Shown: one piece after another, positions 1-8,461 of the stretch
How positions within the stretch are numbered: position 1 is the first letter of the stretch
Layout: every line of letters begins with the position of its first letter
DNA from: Flavobacterium cutihirudinis
Lineage (GTDB): Bacteria; Bacteroidota; Bacteroidia; Flavobacteriales; Flavobacteriaceae
DNA length: 64,000 nt
NCBI RefSeq assembly: GCF_003385895.1
Contig: NZ_QRDQ01000008.1
Span: 926,354-990,353 of the forward strand
Reading direction: 5' to 3'
Made by a program: the position numbers and the translations under genes
The notes under the pieces: model-generated
What the model saw: only the letters and a program-made list of their open reading frames with translations
What the model was told of the DNA's origin: nothing
The model's database searches: none

Positions 1-295
1 TTCCTTCAGCAACAGCGACATTATGTTTGGTACAAGCATCAAGATCAATGTGACTTGATTTTTTTCCGGTCTGACTAATCAGCTTCAGCTTTGGTAATTT
101 TGAAAGTAAATCTTCAGTTATTTTTGTTCTTTCCCGAATTAAAATCAGAATTTCAGTATCTTTTAATAGTTCGGCTAATTTTGAAGTGTCTTTTTCGGTA
201 TGATTTAAAATCGTAACATCCAGTCCTTTTAATATTTTGAAAGATTCCAGTTTCCCAACAGCATTTTGATAATCATCTAGTAGTGTAATTTTCAT
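1..295 (-). CDS. D-2-hydroxyacid dehydrogenase, N-terminal part (cut by window edge)
   Basis: Read on the minus strand from an ATG at 295, about 98 codons run to the window edge without a stop. The protein opens MKITLLDDYQNAVGKL and continues through ILIRERTKITEDLLSKLPKLK and ISQTGKKSSHIDLDAC. This is the N-terminal substrate-binding half of the NAD-dependent D-2-hydroxyacid dehydrogenase family (phosphoglycerate dehydrogenase-like), with the usual run leading to the family's 'LKLI...G.. IDL.AC...GI.V' segment. The NAD-binding Rossmann domain and catalytic Arg/Glu/His lie outside the window, so the substrate cannot be inferred. It ends 37 bp before hemW's stop on the same strand, so the two could be co-transcribed. 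Confidence 0.8.
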   Translation of the reverse strand, partial: MKITLLDDYQNAVGKLESFKILKGLDVTILNHTEKDTSKLAELLKDTEILILIRERTKITEDLLSKLPKLKLISQTGKKSSHIDLDACTKHNVAVAEG

Positions 296-332
296 AATAT
301 TTTGACATTTTAATTGATTGAAAATGTTTTTA

Positions 333-1460
333 CTATAAAGTTAGATAAAATAAATCTGAAGCAATTCCATCTGTTAAAAATTTTCCTTTTGGAGTTGGTT
401 TCAAAATGTCATTTTCAATAAAAAGTAAATCGTCGTTTAAGAATTTTTGAGCTTGTTTTTGGAGATAATCTAAATATTCCAATCCAAATTCATTTTCAAT
501 TCTTTCTAAAGACACGCCCCAAATGGTTCGCAATCCGGTCATAATATATTCATTATAACGATCAGAAATGGTCAGGATTTCAGTTTCGAGAGGAAGTTCA
601 TCGTTCTGAATTGATTTTATATATAATGAATTATTAGCAATATTCCAACCTCTTTTTTCGCCGTCATAACTATGTGCAGAAGGACCAATTCCGATATATT
701 TTTTACCCAGCCAATAAGCCGAGTTGTTTTTCGAGAAATAATTTTCTTTTCCAAAATTCGATAATTCGTAATGAATGAAGCCATTTTTCTGCAGCATTTC
801 AACCAAAATCATAAAGTGATTGGAAGCGACTTCATCCTGTGGTTCAGCAATTTTTCCGGTTTGAATTAATTTGCTTAAAGCCGTTTTTGGTTCGACTGTT
901 AGGGCATAACTCGAAATATGCGGAATACCAAAATCCAAAGCTGTTTGAATATTTTGTCGCCACATTTCGTCGCTCATTCCCGGAATTCCATAAATCAAAT
1001 CGAGTGAAATATTATCGAAATATTTTGTTGCTTCTTCCAAACATTTTTTGGCTTCCGCCGAATTATGAGCACGATTCATCATTTTCAAATCTTCTTCATA
1101 AAAAGACTGAATCCCGATGCTTAAACGATTTATCGGGCTTTTCGATATTTTCAGAATTCTTTCCGTAGATAAATCGTCCGGATTCGCTTCAAGCGTAATT
1201 TCCGGATTTTCTACAACTTTATAATTTTTATAAACCTCAGAAATCAAAAAGTTGATTTCGTCATTCGACAATACTGAAGGCGTTCCGCCACCAAAATAAA
1301 TGGTTTCGATTTCGATTTCATTTTCATTTTTGCGCATCGCAATTTCTTTGGCTAAAGCCAAAACCATTTCGTCTTTCTTTTTCATCGAAGTAGAAAAATG
1401 AAAGTCGCAATAATGGCAAGCTTGCTTGCAGAATGGAATATGAATGTAGATACCGCTCAT
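333..1460 (-). CDS. hemW: Radical SAM family heme chaperone HemW
   Basis: The 375-aa protein opens MSGIYIHIPFCKQACHYC. Its CxxxCxxC motif (C11, C15, C18) binds the radical SAM [4Fe-4S] cluster, and GGGTPS near residue 57 is the SAM-contact motif. Length and the C-terminal winged-helix region (GLRTIWGVSLERIENEFG, residues about 305-325) match HemW, formerly annotated as oxygen-independent coproporphyrinogen oxidase-like. HemW is a cytoplasmic heme-binding protein thought to deliver heme to membrane proteins. True HemN has an extra N-terminal segment and one more conserved cysteine, and these are absent. It shares its strand with ruvC upstream, about 80 bp away across a small repeat. Confidence 0.93.
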   Translation of the reverse strand: MSGIYIHIPFCKQACHYCDFHFSTSMKKKDEMVLALAKEIAMRKNENEIEIETIYFGGGTPSVLSNDEINFLISEVYKNYKVVENPEITLEANPDDLSTERILKISKSPINRLSIGIQSFYEEDLKMMNRAHNSAEAKKCLEEATKYFDNISLDLIYGIPGMSDEMWRQNIQTALDFGIPHISSYALTVEPKTALSKLIQTGKIAEPQDEVASNHFMILVEMLQKNGFIHYELSNFGKENYFSKNNSAYWLGKKYIGIGPSAHSYDGEKRGWNIANNSLYIKSIQNDELPLETEILTISDRYNEYIMTGLRTIWGVSLERIENEFGLEYLDYLQKQAQKFLNDDLLFIENDILKPTPKGKFLTDGIASDLFYLTL

Positions 1461-1463
1461 TTT

Positions 1464-1543
1464 TTAGTGTTCAGTGTTCAGATTTTAGTGTTCAGTTTTC
1501 AGTTTCAGTTTGGCTGTAAACTGGGACTGCGACTGTAAACTAT
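1464..1543. repeat. GTTCAGT/CAGTTT-type microrepeat tract
   Basis: The hemW-ruvC spacer consists of imperfect repeats of GTGTTCAGT and TTTCAGT followed by GGCTGTAAACTGGGACTGCGACTGTAAACT. Short tracts of this kind are scattered between genes in flavobacteria. No promoter could be separated from the repetitive sequence. Confidence 0.55.
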
Positions 1544-2094
1544 TTTCTAATCTTGTCTTCATTTTGTTTCACAAAAGCATCCCAACCCGAATAACTTTTC
1601 CCAGCCACAACTTTTCCCGAATTAAAATGATGGCAAACCGCAGCTGCTAAACCATCTGTTGAATCCAGATTTTTAGGCAATTCTTTTAAACCTAAAAGCT
1701 GTTGCAACATTTTGGCAACCTGTTCTTTACTGGCATTTCCGTTTCCGGTAATAGCCATTTTTATCTTTTTCGGTTCGTATTCCGTAATCGGAATATCTCT
1801 TGAAAGTCCCGCTGCCATTGCGACACCCTGCGCGCGTCCAAGCTTTAACATCGATTGTACGTTTTTTCCAAAGAAAGGCGCTTCAATCGCGATTTCATCC
1901 GGATGATGTGTTTCGATTAATTCAATGGTACGTTCAAAAATGATTTTTAGTTTTTGGTAATGATTGTCGTATTTGGAAAGCTGTAATTCATTCAATTGCA
2001 GAAATTCCATTTTTTTATTGGTGACTTTAATTAAACCAAAACCCATAATTGTGGTTCCGGGATCAATACCTAATATGATGCGTTCTTTTGTCAA
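1540..2094 (-). CDS. ruvC: Crossover junction endodeoxyribonuclease RuvC
   Basis: The 184-aa protein has the RuvC fold with N-terminal ILGIDPGTTIMGFG. The acidic metal-binding residues are visible at D11, E71 (AIEAPFFGKN), D144 and D147 (DSTDGLAAAVCHH). It cuts Holliday junctions made by RuvAB. The start codon is TTG (minus strand, 2094-2092); an in-frame stop lies three codons upstream, so no ATG is available. The TTG and first eight codons (MTKERIIL) are also found at the start of the next gene upstream, within a 31-bp direct repeat. Confidence 0.95.
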   Translation of the reverse strand: MTKERIILGIDPGTTIMGFGLIKVTNKKMEFLQLNELQLSKYDNHYQKLKIIFERTIELIETHHPDEIAIEAPFFGKNVQSMLKLGRAQGVAMAAGLSRDIPITEYEPKKIKMAITGNGNASKEQVAKMLQQLLGLKELPKNLDSTDGLAAAVCHHFNSGKVVAGKSYSGWDAFVKQNEDKIRK

Positions 2095-2102
2095 GGGATT
2101 TT
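2072..2102. repeat. 31-bp direct repeat, copy 1 (ruvC start)
   Basis: This stretch matches 3839-3869 at 30 of 31 positions (single G/A difference). It spans the TTG start, the first eight codons of ruvC and a few bases upstream. The stop codon of the WG-repeat gene (2101-2103) overlaps its edge. Confidence 0.9.
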
Positions 2103-3861
2103 AATTTAAATAAGAGAATTTATCTTCAACTTCTTTTTTGGATATATTCTCTTTAATGACTTTGTTTTTGTTATTGATCACGAAATATTTACCATTTCGC
2201 AAAACATAAAATTCAATTTCTTTATTTTTTGGAAAAAAAGCTAAATCGCTATATATTTTTTCATAATCAAAAGGAATAACAGTTTTATTTTGGAGGTTTT
2301 TTACTCCGTATTTACCATTCTTAGAAAGAATAATTGTGTTTTCATCATTATAAAATAAACTATCATATATAGTAGGAATAACAATTTTCCCTTCCTTGGT
2401 TATTAAACCTTCCTTATTGTTTTTGGTTACAAAATGATAATTTTCACCAGGTCCATATTCGATCCAATTTGACATCTTACTATATTCAAAAGGAATAATT
2501 ATTCTTCCGCCTCTGTCTATAACTCCATATCTATCATTTTGTTTAGCAATAAATCTATTTTTTGTATCGTAAAAACAAGGAGATAAATCCTGAAAAACGA
2601 AATTAAAAATTGGTTTTAGGTTCTTGTCTATTATTCCAAATTTGTTGTTTTTGTTTATAAGATAATAATCCAATTCTCTTCTGTCAGCATAAATTGCTTC
2701 GTTCTCAATTGGATAAGTGATTTTGTTTTTGGAATCTATTAATCCAAACTTACCCTTGTATTTTACAATTGCATTATAATTGCTTCCAAAATCCTCAAAT
2801 TCATCATATATAATGGGAATTATCAGTTTTCCATTTGTGTCGATGGCTCCGTATTTCCCATTCAAATTCTGAATGTGATAAATTTTCTCAATTTTCTTGT
2901 CCATACGGCAATAATCAAATGAAAAGTCTTTTAACTTGTCGTAAATTTTCTTTCCATGTTCATCTAGTAAAACGATATTATTGCCCTTTTTAGCAACAAA
3001 AATTTCAGATTCATGATAAGATTCTTCCGGATGTTCTATTGTGTCATATTCTGCTTTTACGCGCTCTTTTCCAAATTCATCAATGATTCCGTATTTATTA
3101 TTTTTAGAAATAATGGCAATTCTGTTTTTATTGAATCTTTCTCCAGTTTCATATTTGCCAAAAGGAATTATCTCTTTTAGATTTTTATCCAAATAAGCAA
3201 TTTGGTTGTTCTTTCGAACCAAAATCAAACCATTTTTCCAAAAAGTATCTTTAGAATTGAGACTTGTTGTTACGATTTCATCATAAACAAAATCTGTTTT
3301 TTGTTTTCCGAAAGAATCAAAAAAAGCCCATTTTGTTTCTTTTTTTAAAGTAACCAGACTATCAAGAATAACATGATTGGCGTTTTGATATTTGATTGGA
3401 ATTATTTCTTTTCCCTTTTTGTCTATGAAACCATAAAGCTTGTTTTTTGTCACTAAAGCCAATCCATTTTTTCGAAAGAAAGTCTCGTTTTCAAACTGAA
3501 CCGGGATTACAATTTTTCCTTTTCGATTAACAAAACCAAACTTTCCATTCTTTTTTACGCAAGCAAGTTCTTGAGAAAATACGGTAATATCATCATATTC
3601 AAAAGGAACAATTATATTTTCATGAATGTCAATATAGCCATGTTTATTTTTTAATTCAGCTAATATCATTCCTTTTTCATCCAACGGATTTAAGAATTTA
3701 TATTTTCCTACTGGAATAACAACATTCCCTTTATCATCATTATATCCCCAAGAACCTTCGCCCATTATTCGGATATATTCTTTAGGTATGTTTTTGTCAA
3801 TTTTATTGCAAGCAAATACTAGCAAAAATGAAAAAAACAATATGATGCGTTCTTTTGTCAA
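2101..3861 (-). CDS. WG-repeat-containing lipoprotein
   Basis: The 586-aa protein carries about a dozen WG-type repeats of roughly 45 residues, each with a core such as KYGVIDRGGRIIIPFEY or GKFGLIDSKNKITYPI. WG repeats form all-beta, probably solenoid-like, surface proteins of unknown function. The N-terminus is a lipoprotein signal: basic MTKER, a hydrophobic IILFFSFLLVF and a lipobox ending in C18. Translation appears to start at TTG (3861-3859). The first eight residues, MTKERIIL, equal the start of RuvC and are encoded by a 31-bp direct repeat shared with the ruvC start, so this signal peptide looks chimeric. The gene lies entirely between the two repeat copies, 6 bp upstream of ruvC on the same strand. 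Confidence 0.85.
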   Translation of the reverse strand: MTKERIILFFSFLLVFACNKIDKNIPKEYIRIMGEGSWGYNDDKGNVVIPVGKYKFLNPLDEKGMILAELKNKHGYIDIHENIIVPFEYDDITVFSQELACVKKNGKFGFVNRKGKIVIPVQFENETFFRKNGLALVTKNKLYGFIDKKGKEIIPIKYQNANHVILDSLVTLKKETKWAFFDSFGKQKTDFVYDEIVTTSLNSKDTFWKNGLILVRKNNQIAYLDKNLKEIIPFGKYETGERFNKNRIAIISKNNKYGIIDEFGKERVKAEYDTIEHPEESYHESEIFVAKKGNNIVLLDEHGKKIYDKLKDFSFDYCRMDKKIEKIYHIQNLNGKYGAIDTNGKLIIPIIYDEFEDFGSNYNAIVKYKGKFGLIDSKNKITYPIENEAIYADRRELDYYLINKNNKFGIIDKNLKPIFNFVFQDLSPCFYDTKNRFIAKQNDRYGVIDRGGRIIIPFEYSKMSNWIEYGPGENYHFVTKNNKEGLITKEGKIVIPTIYDSLFYNDENTIILSKNGKYGVKNLQNKTVIPFDYEKIYSDLAFFPKNKEIEFYVLRNGKYFVINNKNKVIKENISKKEVEDKFSYLN

Positions 3862-3869
3862 GAGATTTT
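3839..3869. repeat. 31-bp direct repeat, copy 2 (WG-repeat gene start)
   Basis: This is the second copy of the 2072-2102 sequence, with one mismatch. It supplies the TTG start and first eight codons of the WG-repeat lipoprotein. Confidence 0.9.
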
Positions 3870-3939
3870 GGTTTCAAGTTTAAAAAATAAACTAATTTTC
3901 TAATTTTCAAATTGGCACATTTTCATTGCTACATTTGCT

Positions 3940-3947
3940 TACTTTTG
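3940..3947 (+). promoter_or_regulatory. TAnnTTTG -7 box, possible short-leader promoter
   Basis: TACTTTTG matches the Bacteroidetes sigma-ABfr -7 consensus TAnnTTTG, and the ATG of the following gene is only 4 nt downstream, so a transcript would be nearly leaderless. No TTG lies at the expected 17-23 nt upstream spacing. Confidence 0.35.
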
Positions 3948-3951
3948 CGGC

Positions 3952-4896
3952 ATGATTTCAATTCCTCACAAAGCTAAGCAATTCCTTGTTCTTCTAATCA
4001 AACTTTTGATTGTTGGCGGCGCATTTTATTTTATTTATAATCAGCTGGCAAACAATGATAAATTAGACTGGCAAAAGTTTATTGTTTTGTTTCGAAAAAA
4101 TCAATCGGTTTTAGGAATTGGATTTATATTGCTTTTGAGTGTTTTGAACCGTTATTTTGAAATTTTAAAATGGCAGAATCTCGCACAAGTGATCCATAAA
4201 ATTTCAGGTTACGAAGCTACAAAACAGGTTTTGGCCGCTTTAACAGCCGGAATTTTTACACCAAACGGAGTAGGAGAGTACGCCGGAAAGGCACTTTATT
4301 ATCCAAAATCCGATGCTAAAAAAGTTGTTTTTCTAAACTTAATCTGCAACGGAATTCAGATGATTTTGACGATTATTTTCGGAATTTTTGGATTGCTTTA
4401 TTTCAATGCTCAGTTTAATGTTATAACAACCAAAACGGTTCTCATTTTGTTTGGTGGTTTTTTAGTGCTTTTGATTGTTTTATTTTCAATTAAAAAAATC
4501 AAAGTCAAAGGATATTCCATCGAAAAACTGATTCATAAAATCAATGAAATTCCGAAATCTGTACATCAAAAAAACATCTTTTTAGGCATTTGTCGATATT
4601 TGGTTTTTTCGCATCAATATTACTTTTTGTTTTTAGGTTTTGATGTCGATTTGCCTTATTTAACCTTAATGGCTGCGATTACTTCCGTTTATTTTCTGGC
4701 TTCTTCATTGCCAACTTTTCAGTTTTTGGACTTTGCAGTTAAAGGAAGTGTTGCCATTTATTTCTTCGGAATTTTGGGTGTAAACGAATGGATTGTGATT
4801 TTTATAAGTACTTTAATGTGGTTTCTAAATGTGGTTTTACCCGTAGTTTTAGGAAGCTATTTTGTATTGAATTTTAAAACCAAAACAGCAGAATGA
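3952..4896 (+). CDS. Flippase-like / lysylphosphatidylglycerol synthase TM-region family membrane protein
   Basis: This 314-aa polytopic membrane protein has about eight hydrophobic segments, starting KQFLVLLIKLLIVGGAFYFIY. It contains the family signature TAGIFTPNGVGEYAGKALYY (residues about 96-115), with the polar 'GxxTPxxxGE' loop typical of the UPF0104/MprF-flippase fold. The family is linked to lipid or lipid-linked substrate transfer. The stop overlaps the start of the downstream glycosyltransferase by 4 bp (ATGA), so the two are translationally coupled. A joint role in making or moving a glycolipid is an inference from that pairing. Confidence 0.8.
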   Translation: MISIPHKAKQFLVLLIKLLIVGGAFYFIYNQLANNDKLDWQKFIVLFRKNQSVLGIGFILLLSVLNRYFEILKWQNLAQVIHKISGYEATKQVLAALTAGIFTPNGVGEYAGKALYYPKSDAKKVVFLNLICNGIQMILTIIFGIFGLLYFNAQFNVITTKTVLILFGGFLVLLIVLFSIKKIKVKGYSIEKLIHKINEIPKSVHQKNIFLGICRYLVFSHQYYFLFLGFDVDLPYLTLMAAITSVYFLASSLPTFQFLDFAVKGSVAIYFFGILGVNEWIVIFISTLMWFLNVVLPVVLGSYFVLNFKTKTAE

Positions 4897-5996
4897 TTTT
4901 TGAATTATTTGCCATATTAGCAATTTATTTTTTCAGCATTGGCTTGCTTATTTATGGTTTTTTCAAAATTAAAAAATATCAAAAAACAGATTTAAAACCA
5001 CAAACGAGTTTTACAGTAATTGTTCCTTTTAGAAATGAAGCGGAGAATCTTCCAAATCTTTTAAAAAGCTTTTCTAATCTAAATTATCCATCAAATTTAT
5101 TTGAAGTAATTTTAGTAGACGACAATTCTAAAGAGAAATTTCAATTATCAATTGTTAATTATCAATTGTTAATTATAGATAACATTCGTGTTTCAAATTC
5201 TCCAAAAAAAGATGCCATTACAACCGCAATGCAACACGTAAAAACCGATTGGGTTATTGCTACCGATGCCGATTGTATTGTTCCTGAAAACTGGCTTTCA
5301 ACTTTTGATAATTACATTCAGGAAAACAAAGTTTCGATGCTCGCCGGAGCAGTAACTTATAAATGCGGAAATTCATTTTTAGATCATTTTCAGCAATTGG
5401 ATTTAACAAGTTTACAAGGCGCGACAATTGGTAGTTTTGGTTTGGGAAAAGGTTTTATGTGCAACGGAGCCAATTTTGCGTACAAAAAAGAGTTGTTTGA
5501 AAACTTAAATGGTTTTGAAGGAAATGATAAAATTGCCAGTGGAGATGATGTTTTTTTACTGCAAAAAGCAATTGAAAAATTTCCAAATGAGGTGCATTAT
5601 CTAAAAGCGAAAGAAGCAATTGTAGTTACAAAACCAACAGAAAGTTGGAAAGAACTTTTTCATCAAAGAGTGCGTTGGGCAGCGAAAACCAGTTCGTATA
5701 AAAGTACTTTTGGAAAGCTTTTAGGTTTAATTGTTTTCTTCGGAAATTTGAGTTTTGTAATTGGATTTTTCTTTCTCCTTTTCGGAATTTGGTCTTATCC
5801 AATTTTTGTCATCTTTGCTTTTTCAAAAGTTGCAATTGATTGCATTTTGCTTTTTGTAACCAATAATTTTTTGACAAAAACCACAATTAAAAGCTTATTG
5901 TTGAGTAGTTTGGTTTATCCGTTTTTTAGTTCAACGGTAGCTTTGTACAGCTTGTTTGGCTCTTATGAATGGAAGGATAGAAAATTTAAAAAATAG
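4893..5996 (+). CDS. Membrane-anchored family 2 glycosyltransferase
   Basis: The 367-aa GT-A protein has an N-terminal membrane anchor (residues about 4-25). The GT2 core follows: VIVPFRNEAENLPNLL, VILVDDNS, ATDADC (the DxD metal site) and QRVRWA (QxxRW). Three to four hydrophobic segments follow from about residue 275. The sugar and acceptor are unknown. Immediately after VDDNS the protein reads SIVNYQLLII, encoded by a 14-bp tandem repeat that normally belongs to intergenic DNA, so the helix after the DxD-like motif is partly repeat-derived. The gene is coupled by a 4-bp overlap to the flippase-like gene upstream. Confidence 0.88.
   Translation: MIFELFAILAIYFFSIGLLIYGFFKIKKYQKTDLKPQTSFTVIVPFRNEAENLPNLLKSFSNLNYPSNLFEVILVDDNSKEKFQLSIVNYQLLIIDNIRVSNSPKKDAITTAMQHVKTDWVIATDADCIVPENWLSTFDNYIQENKVSMLAGAVTYKCGNSFLDHFQQLDLTSLQGATIGSFGLGKGFMCNGANFAYKKELFENLNGFEGNDKIASGDDVFLLQKAIEKFPNEVHYLKAKEAIVVTKPTESWKELFHQRVRWAAKTSSYKSTFGKLLGLIVFFGNLSFVIGFFFLLFGIWSYPIFVIFAFSKVAIDCILLFVTNNFLTKTTIKSLLLSSLVYPFFSSTVALYSLFGSYEWKDRKFKK
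5143..5175. repeat. 14-bp tandem repeat inside the glycosyltransferase gene
   Basis: The unit AATTATCAATTGTT occurs twice in full plus a 5-bp partial copy (AATTA). It contains the CAATTG palindrome and keeps the reading frame open. It encodes the NYQL-type peptide characteristic of this repeat when it invades genes. Confidence 0.85.
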
Positions 5997-6000
5997 ATTT

Positions 6001-6048
6001 AAACATATAAGCTTTCTCATTTTAAATGAACTTATATTACTTACATGG
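6001..6048. repeat. Hairpin repeat family H1, copy 1
   Basis: The convergent spacer ends with AAATGAACTTATATTACTTA (6024-6043) then CATGG. The same arm recurs at 13525-13549 and 26291-26315. ATATAAG at 6005-6011 can pair with CTTATAT at 6031-6037; the left arm is more degraded here than in the other copies. Confidence 0.6.
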
Positions 6049-6059
6049 TGAAAAAAAAA

Positions 6060-6545
6060 TCATTTCTGTTCTTTTTCTTTGATAATAACAGGTAAAATAA
6101 ACTGCGTTTTTACCGGAATTCCTCTTTTTATTGCAGGATTTACTTTTGGGAAATCGACCAGACGCGCATGCAGAATACTGTCAATTTTGATGGTATCATA
6201 AGCAACAGAATCTTTGGGAAATTGTGGCTCAAATACCATTTTTGAATTTGGAAAAACAGTAACTTTTACCTCGATAGTATCCAGTTCAGGATAAAGAATA
6301 GATAAAGTATCGATGTCTAATTTCTCCTGAATAAGCTTTGCCATAACATCAAAAAAACATTTTTGGCGTTGCTTTTCATCAGCAATTGTCTCGCATTCAG
6401 CAACAGTAGGATATTCGTCGACTTCTTTCCAGTTAATCGATTTCAGCTCTTTTTGAAGTAATTCTTTTTCAGAGGGAACCTGCTTCTCAAAATATTGACA
6501 AGAATTGAAAAATAGAAAAACTAAAAAAACGGAAAACTGCTTCAA
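6060..6545 (-). CDS. Lipoprotein of unknown function
   Basis: The 161-aa protein starts MKQFSVFLVFLFFNSCQYF, a lipoprotein signal with the lipidated Cys at residue 16. The start codon appears to be TTG (6545-6543), since no ATG upstream or nearby retains the signal peptide. The C-terminal half carries VTVFPNSKMVFEPQFP and PAIKRGIPVKTQFILPVI. The latter loosely recalls the 'P.PA..RG.PV...F..P' end of TonB C-terminal-type domains, but the match is too short to assign. It lies just downstream of another exported hypothetical protein on the same strand. Confidence 0.65.
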   Translation of the reverse strand: MKQFSVFLVFLFFNSCQYFEKQVPSEKELLQKELKSINWKEVDEYPTVAECETIADEKQRQKCFFDVMAKLIQEKLDIDTLSILYPELDTIEVKVTVFPNSKMVFEPQFPKDSVAYDTIKIDSILHARLVDFPKVNPAIKRGIPVKTQFILPVIIKEKEQK

Positions 6546-6594
6546 GATTTTGAGGTTGAATTGAATAAAGAATAATTATGGTATAAAAATACGA

Positions 6595-6978
6595 TTATTT
6601 TTTTTGAGATGCTTTGTATTCCAAATAATCTTCATAGCTTTCTGAAAGCCATTTTTCTTTGTTTTTTGCCGCAACCTCTTTTTGATCAGGATATAAGCGT
6701 GCCAAACGATCTGAGAATGTTGCAATTTGAACGGTATAATTGTAAAATTCCGTTTTAGATAAAATTATTTCTGGATCATTTTTCTTGCTGAAAAATTCAA
6801 AAAAAAGAGCATCAAATTCTTTCAAAGAGAAATCAAGTACTTTTTTCTTATTACTTTTATAAAGACTGTCTTGTAAAATTTTATCGTCGAGTGAGATTTT
6901 TTTAGATTGACTAAAAACAGGTTCACTAACCGAAAAGATTAAACATAAAAGCAGAACTGAAAATAGGATATTGCGCAT
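6595..6978 (-). CDS. Exported hypothetical protein
   Basis: An upstream start at 7005 is possible, but the ATG at 6978 is preferred because it gives a clean signal peptide: MRNILFSVLLLCLIF followed by SVSEPVFSQS, with cleavage near residue 25. The mature part is about 100 residues, charged and helical, with KVLDFSLKEFDALFFEFFSK and a Lys-rich C-terminus. I do not recognise the family. It is followed at about 50 bp by the lipoprotein gene on the same strand and is divergent from the DUF456 gene, whose ATG lies 39 bp away, so promoters must overlap. Confidence 0.6.
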   Translation of the reverse strand: MRNILFSVLLLCLIFSVSEPVFSQSKKISLDDKILQDSLYKSNKKKVLDFSLKEFDALFFEFFSKKNDPEIILSKTEFYNYTVQIATFSDRLARLYPDQKEVAAKNKEKWLSESYEDYLEYKASQKK

Positions 6979-7017
6979 TTTAAAAGTGCTGAAATTAGAG
7001 TACAAATTACAAAATAT

Positions 7018-7518
7018 ATGGATATAGTATTATTAATATTGGGTTTTATATGTATGATTATTGGAATTTTTGGAAGCTTTCTTCCTGTTTTGCCAGGTCT
7101 TTCATGCTGTTGGGTTGGTTTATTACTGCTCCATTTAACCAAAGCTGTCGATACTAATTACTGGTTGCTGGGAATAACATTGGTTGTAACAATAATTATT
7201 ACAATTCTGGATTATGTAATTCCTTCAAAAGGGACTAAAAAGTTTGGTGGAAGTACTTACGGAGTTTGGGGAACAAACATTGGTTTGATCGTTGGAATTC
7301 TTGCGCCCATTCCGTTTGGTGTAATAATTGGCCCTTTTGTTGGGGCTTTTTTGGGGGAATTAATTTACGACTCTACAAATCATAAACGTGCTCTTAAAGC
7401 AGCGACGGGCTCTCTGCTTGGATTTTTGGCATCCAGTTTTATTAACTTTTTATGCTGTATCGTCTTTTTAGGTATTTTTTTGAGTGTAACATGGGAATAT
7501 CGAAAGATTTTATTTTAA
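7018..7518 (+). CDS. DUF456 domain-containing membrane protein
   Basis: The 166-aa protein has four to five hydrophobic segments and the DUF456 pattern: ILGFICMIIGIFGSFLPVLPG near the N-terminus, DYVIPSKGTKKFGGSTYGVWG in the middle and the glycine-rich GPFVGAFLGELI. Function is unknown; the glycine-zipper-like segments suggest a small integral membrane protein that packs tightly or oligomerises. No partner gene is coupled to it. Confidence 0.82.
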   Translation: MDIVLLILGFICMIIGIFGSFLPVLPGLSCCWVGLLLLHLTKAVDTNYWLLGITLVVTIIITILDYVIPSKGTKKFGGSTYGVWGTNIGLIVGILAPIPFGVIIGPFVGAFLGELIYDSTNHKRALKAATGSLLGFLASSFINFLCCIVFLGIFLSVTWEYRKILF

Positions 7519-7788
7519 TTATATAATAAAGTTTAGCGCTTTGCGTTGCGAATTTCCCTTTTCCTATTATTTTTTTTAAAATAATTTCATTCTGTTTTGA
7601 TTACGAAAGGGTTATGTTTGCTGGTGCTCACAGATTTTGGCACTTTAGAATTGTCAATTGGACACGTAAATTTTTAACTTAATTTTTGGAAATGTTAAAA
7701 TATTTTATATTTTTATCCTGATAAACGATAAAAAGCCTCACTTTATCGATTATTTTGAACAAGTATAAATAATTATTTTAATTAAGTT

Positions 7789-8397
7789 ATGAGTATGACC
7801 CCAAACCTACAAATTGAACTTAGACGTTTTATTTCTTCTAATGTTGTTTCAAAGCTTAACAAGTTTTATTTTGAAAATGATGCGCTCTTAATCAAAGGAA
7901 TTGATGTTTCGATAGGAACAATTCTAATGGGGCTTTATAATAAAGCTGAAGAAATAGGCTTTTTTAAGGAAATCATCTCATTAATCGAAGACGATTCAAC
8001 TTTTTATCAGGAAGTTGATTTTACTTCAGGCCGCATTTTATCAGTCGATGATTGTTACCGTATCGAAGGAAATGCAATTTTAAAAGAAATCTTCACAAAT
8101 AAAAAAGGCAGAATTTCTGAAATGATTTCAAACGAAGTCGGAATTAAAAGCGAAACTGCCCGCGAAATATTAAACTTCTCCGCATTACTTGTTGTCTCTT
8201 ATCTTAAAAATAATGCTCAATTATTAGATAGCTTAAAATTACTTCTTGAAGAGCAAAAAAGAGAAATCCTGAACAGTATTCAACCCGGAATCAAAATTAT
8301 CTTAGGATTTTCATGTTACGAAACTGTTGAAGACAAAAATCAATCTATCGGAAGATCTATTTTTACACTTTTCGGACATAACTTTTTCAGTTTCTAA
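7789..8397 (+). CDS. DUF937-like protein
   Basis: The 202-aa protein has DUF937-type features: an N-terminal helical segment, then GIDVSIGTILMGLYNKAEE, a second repeat with GNAILKEIFTNKKGRISEMI, and SNEVGIKSETAREILNFSALLVVSYL. DUF937 proteins are small soluble helical proteins with no established role. A 270-bp spacer precedes it and should hold its promoter. A weak TTG (7686) with TATATTTT (7707-7714) at 18-nt spacing is the best candidate. Gene order gives no functional clue. Confidence 0.7.
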   Translation: MSMTPNLQIELRRFISSNVVSKLNKFYFENDALLIKGIDVSIGTILMGLYNKAEEIGFFKEIISLIEDDSTFYQEVDFTSGRILSVDDCYRIEGNAILKEIFTNKKGRISEMISNEVGIKSETAREILNFSALLVVSYLKNNAQLLDSLKLLLEEQKREILNSIQPGIKIILGFSCYETVEDKNQSIGRSIFTLFGHNFFSF

Positions 8398-8461
8398 ATA
8401 AAAAAAATCCCATTCTACAAAAGTAAAACAGGATTCATATTTCAATCAAATTTGAAACGTA

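Noticed and set aside
1464..1543. Direct repeats that could suggest a CRISPR array.
   Set aside because: Units are about 9 bp, imperfect, without unique spacers or any cas gene.
7519..7788. A riboswitch or small RNA in the 270-bp spacer before the DUF937 gene.
   Set aside because: No conserved stem or known aptamer core could be recognised; only weak promoter-like boxes are seen.
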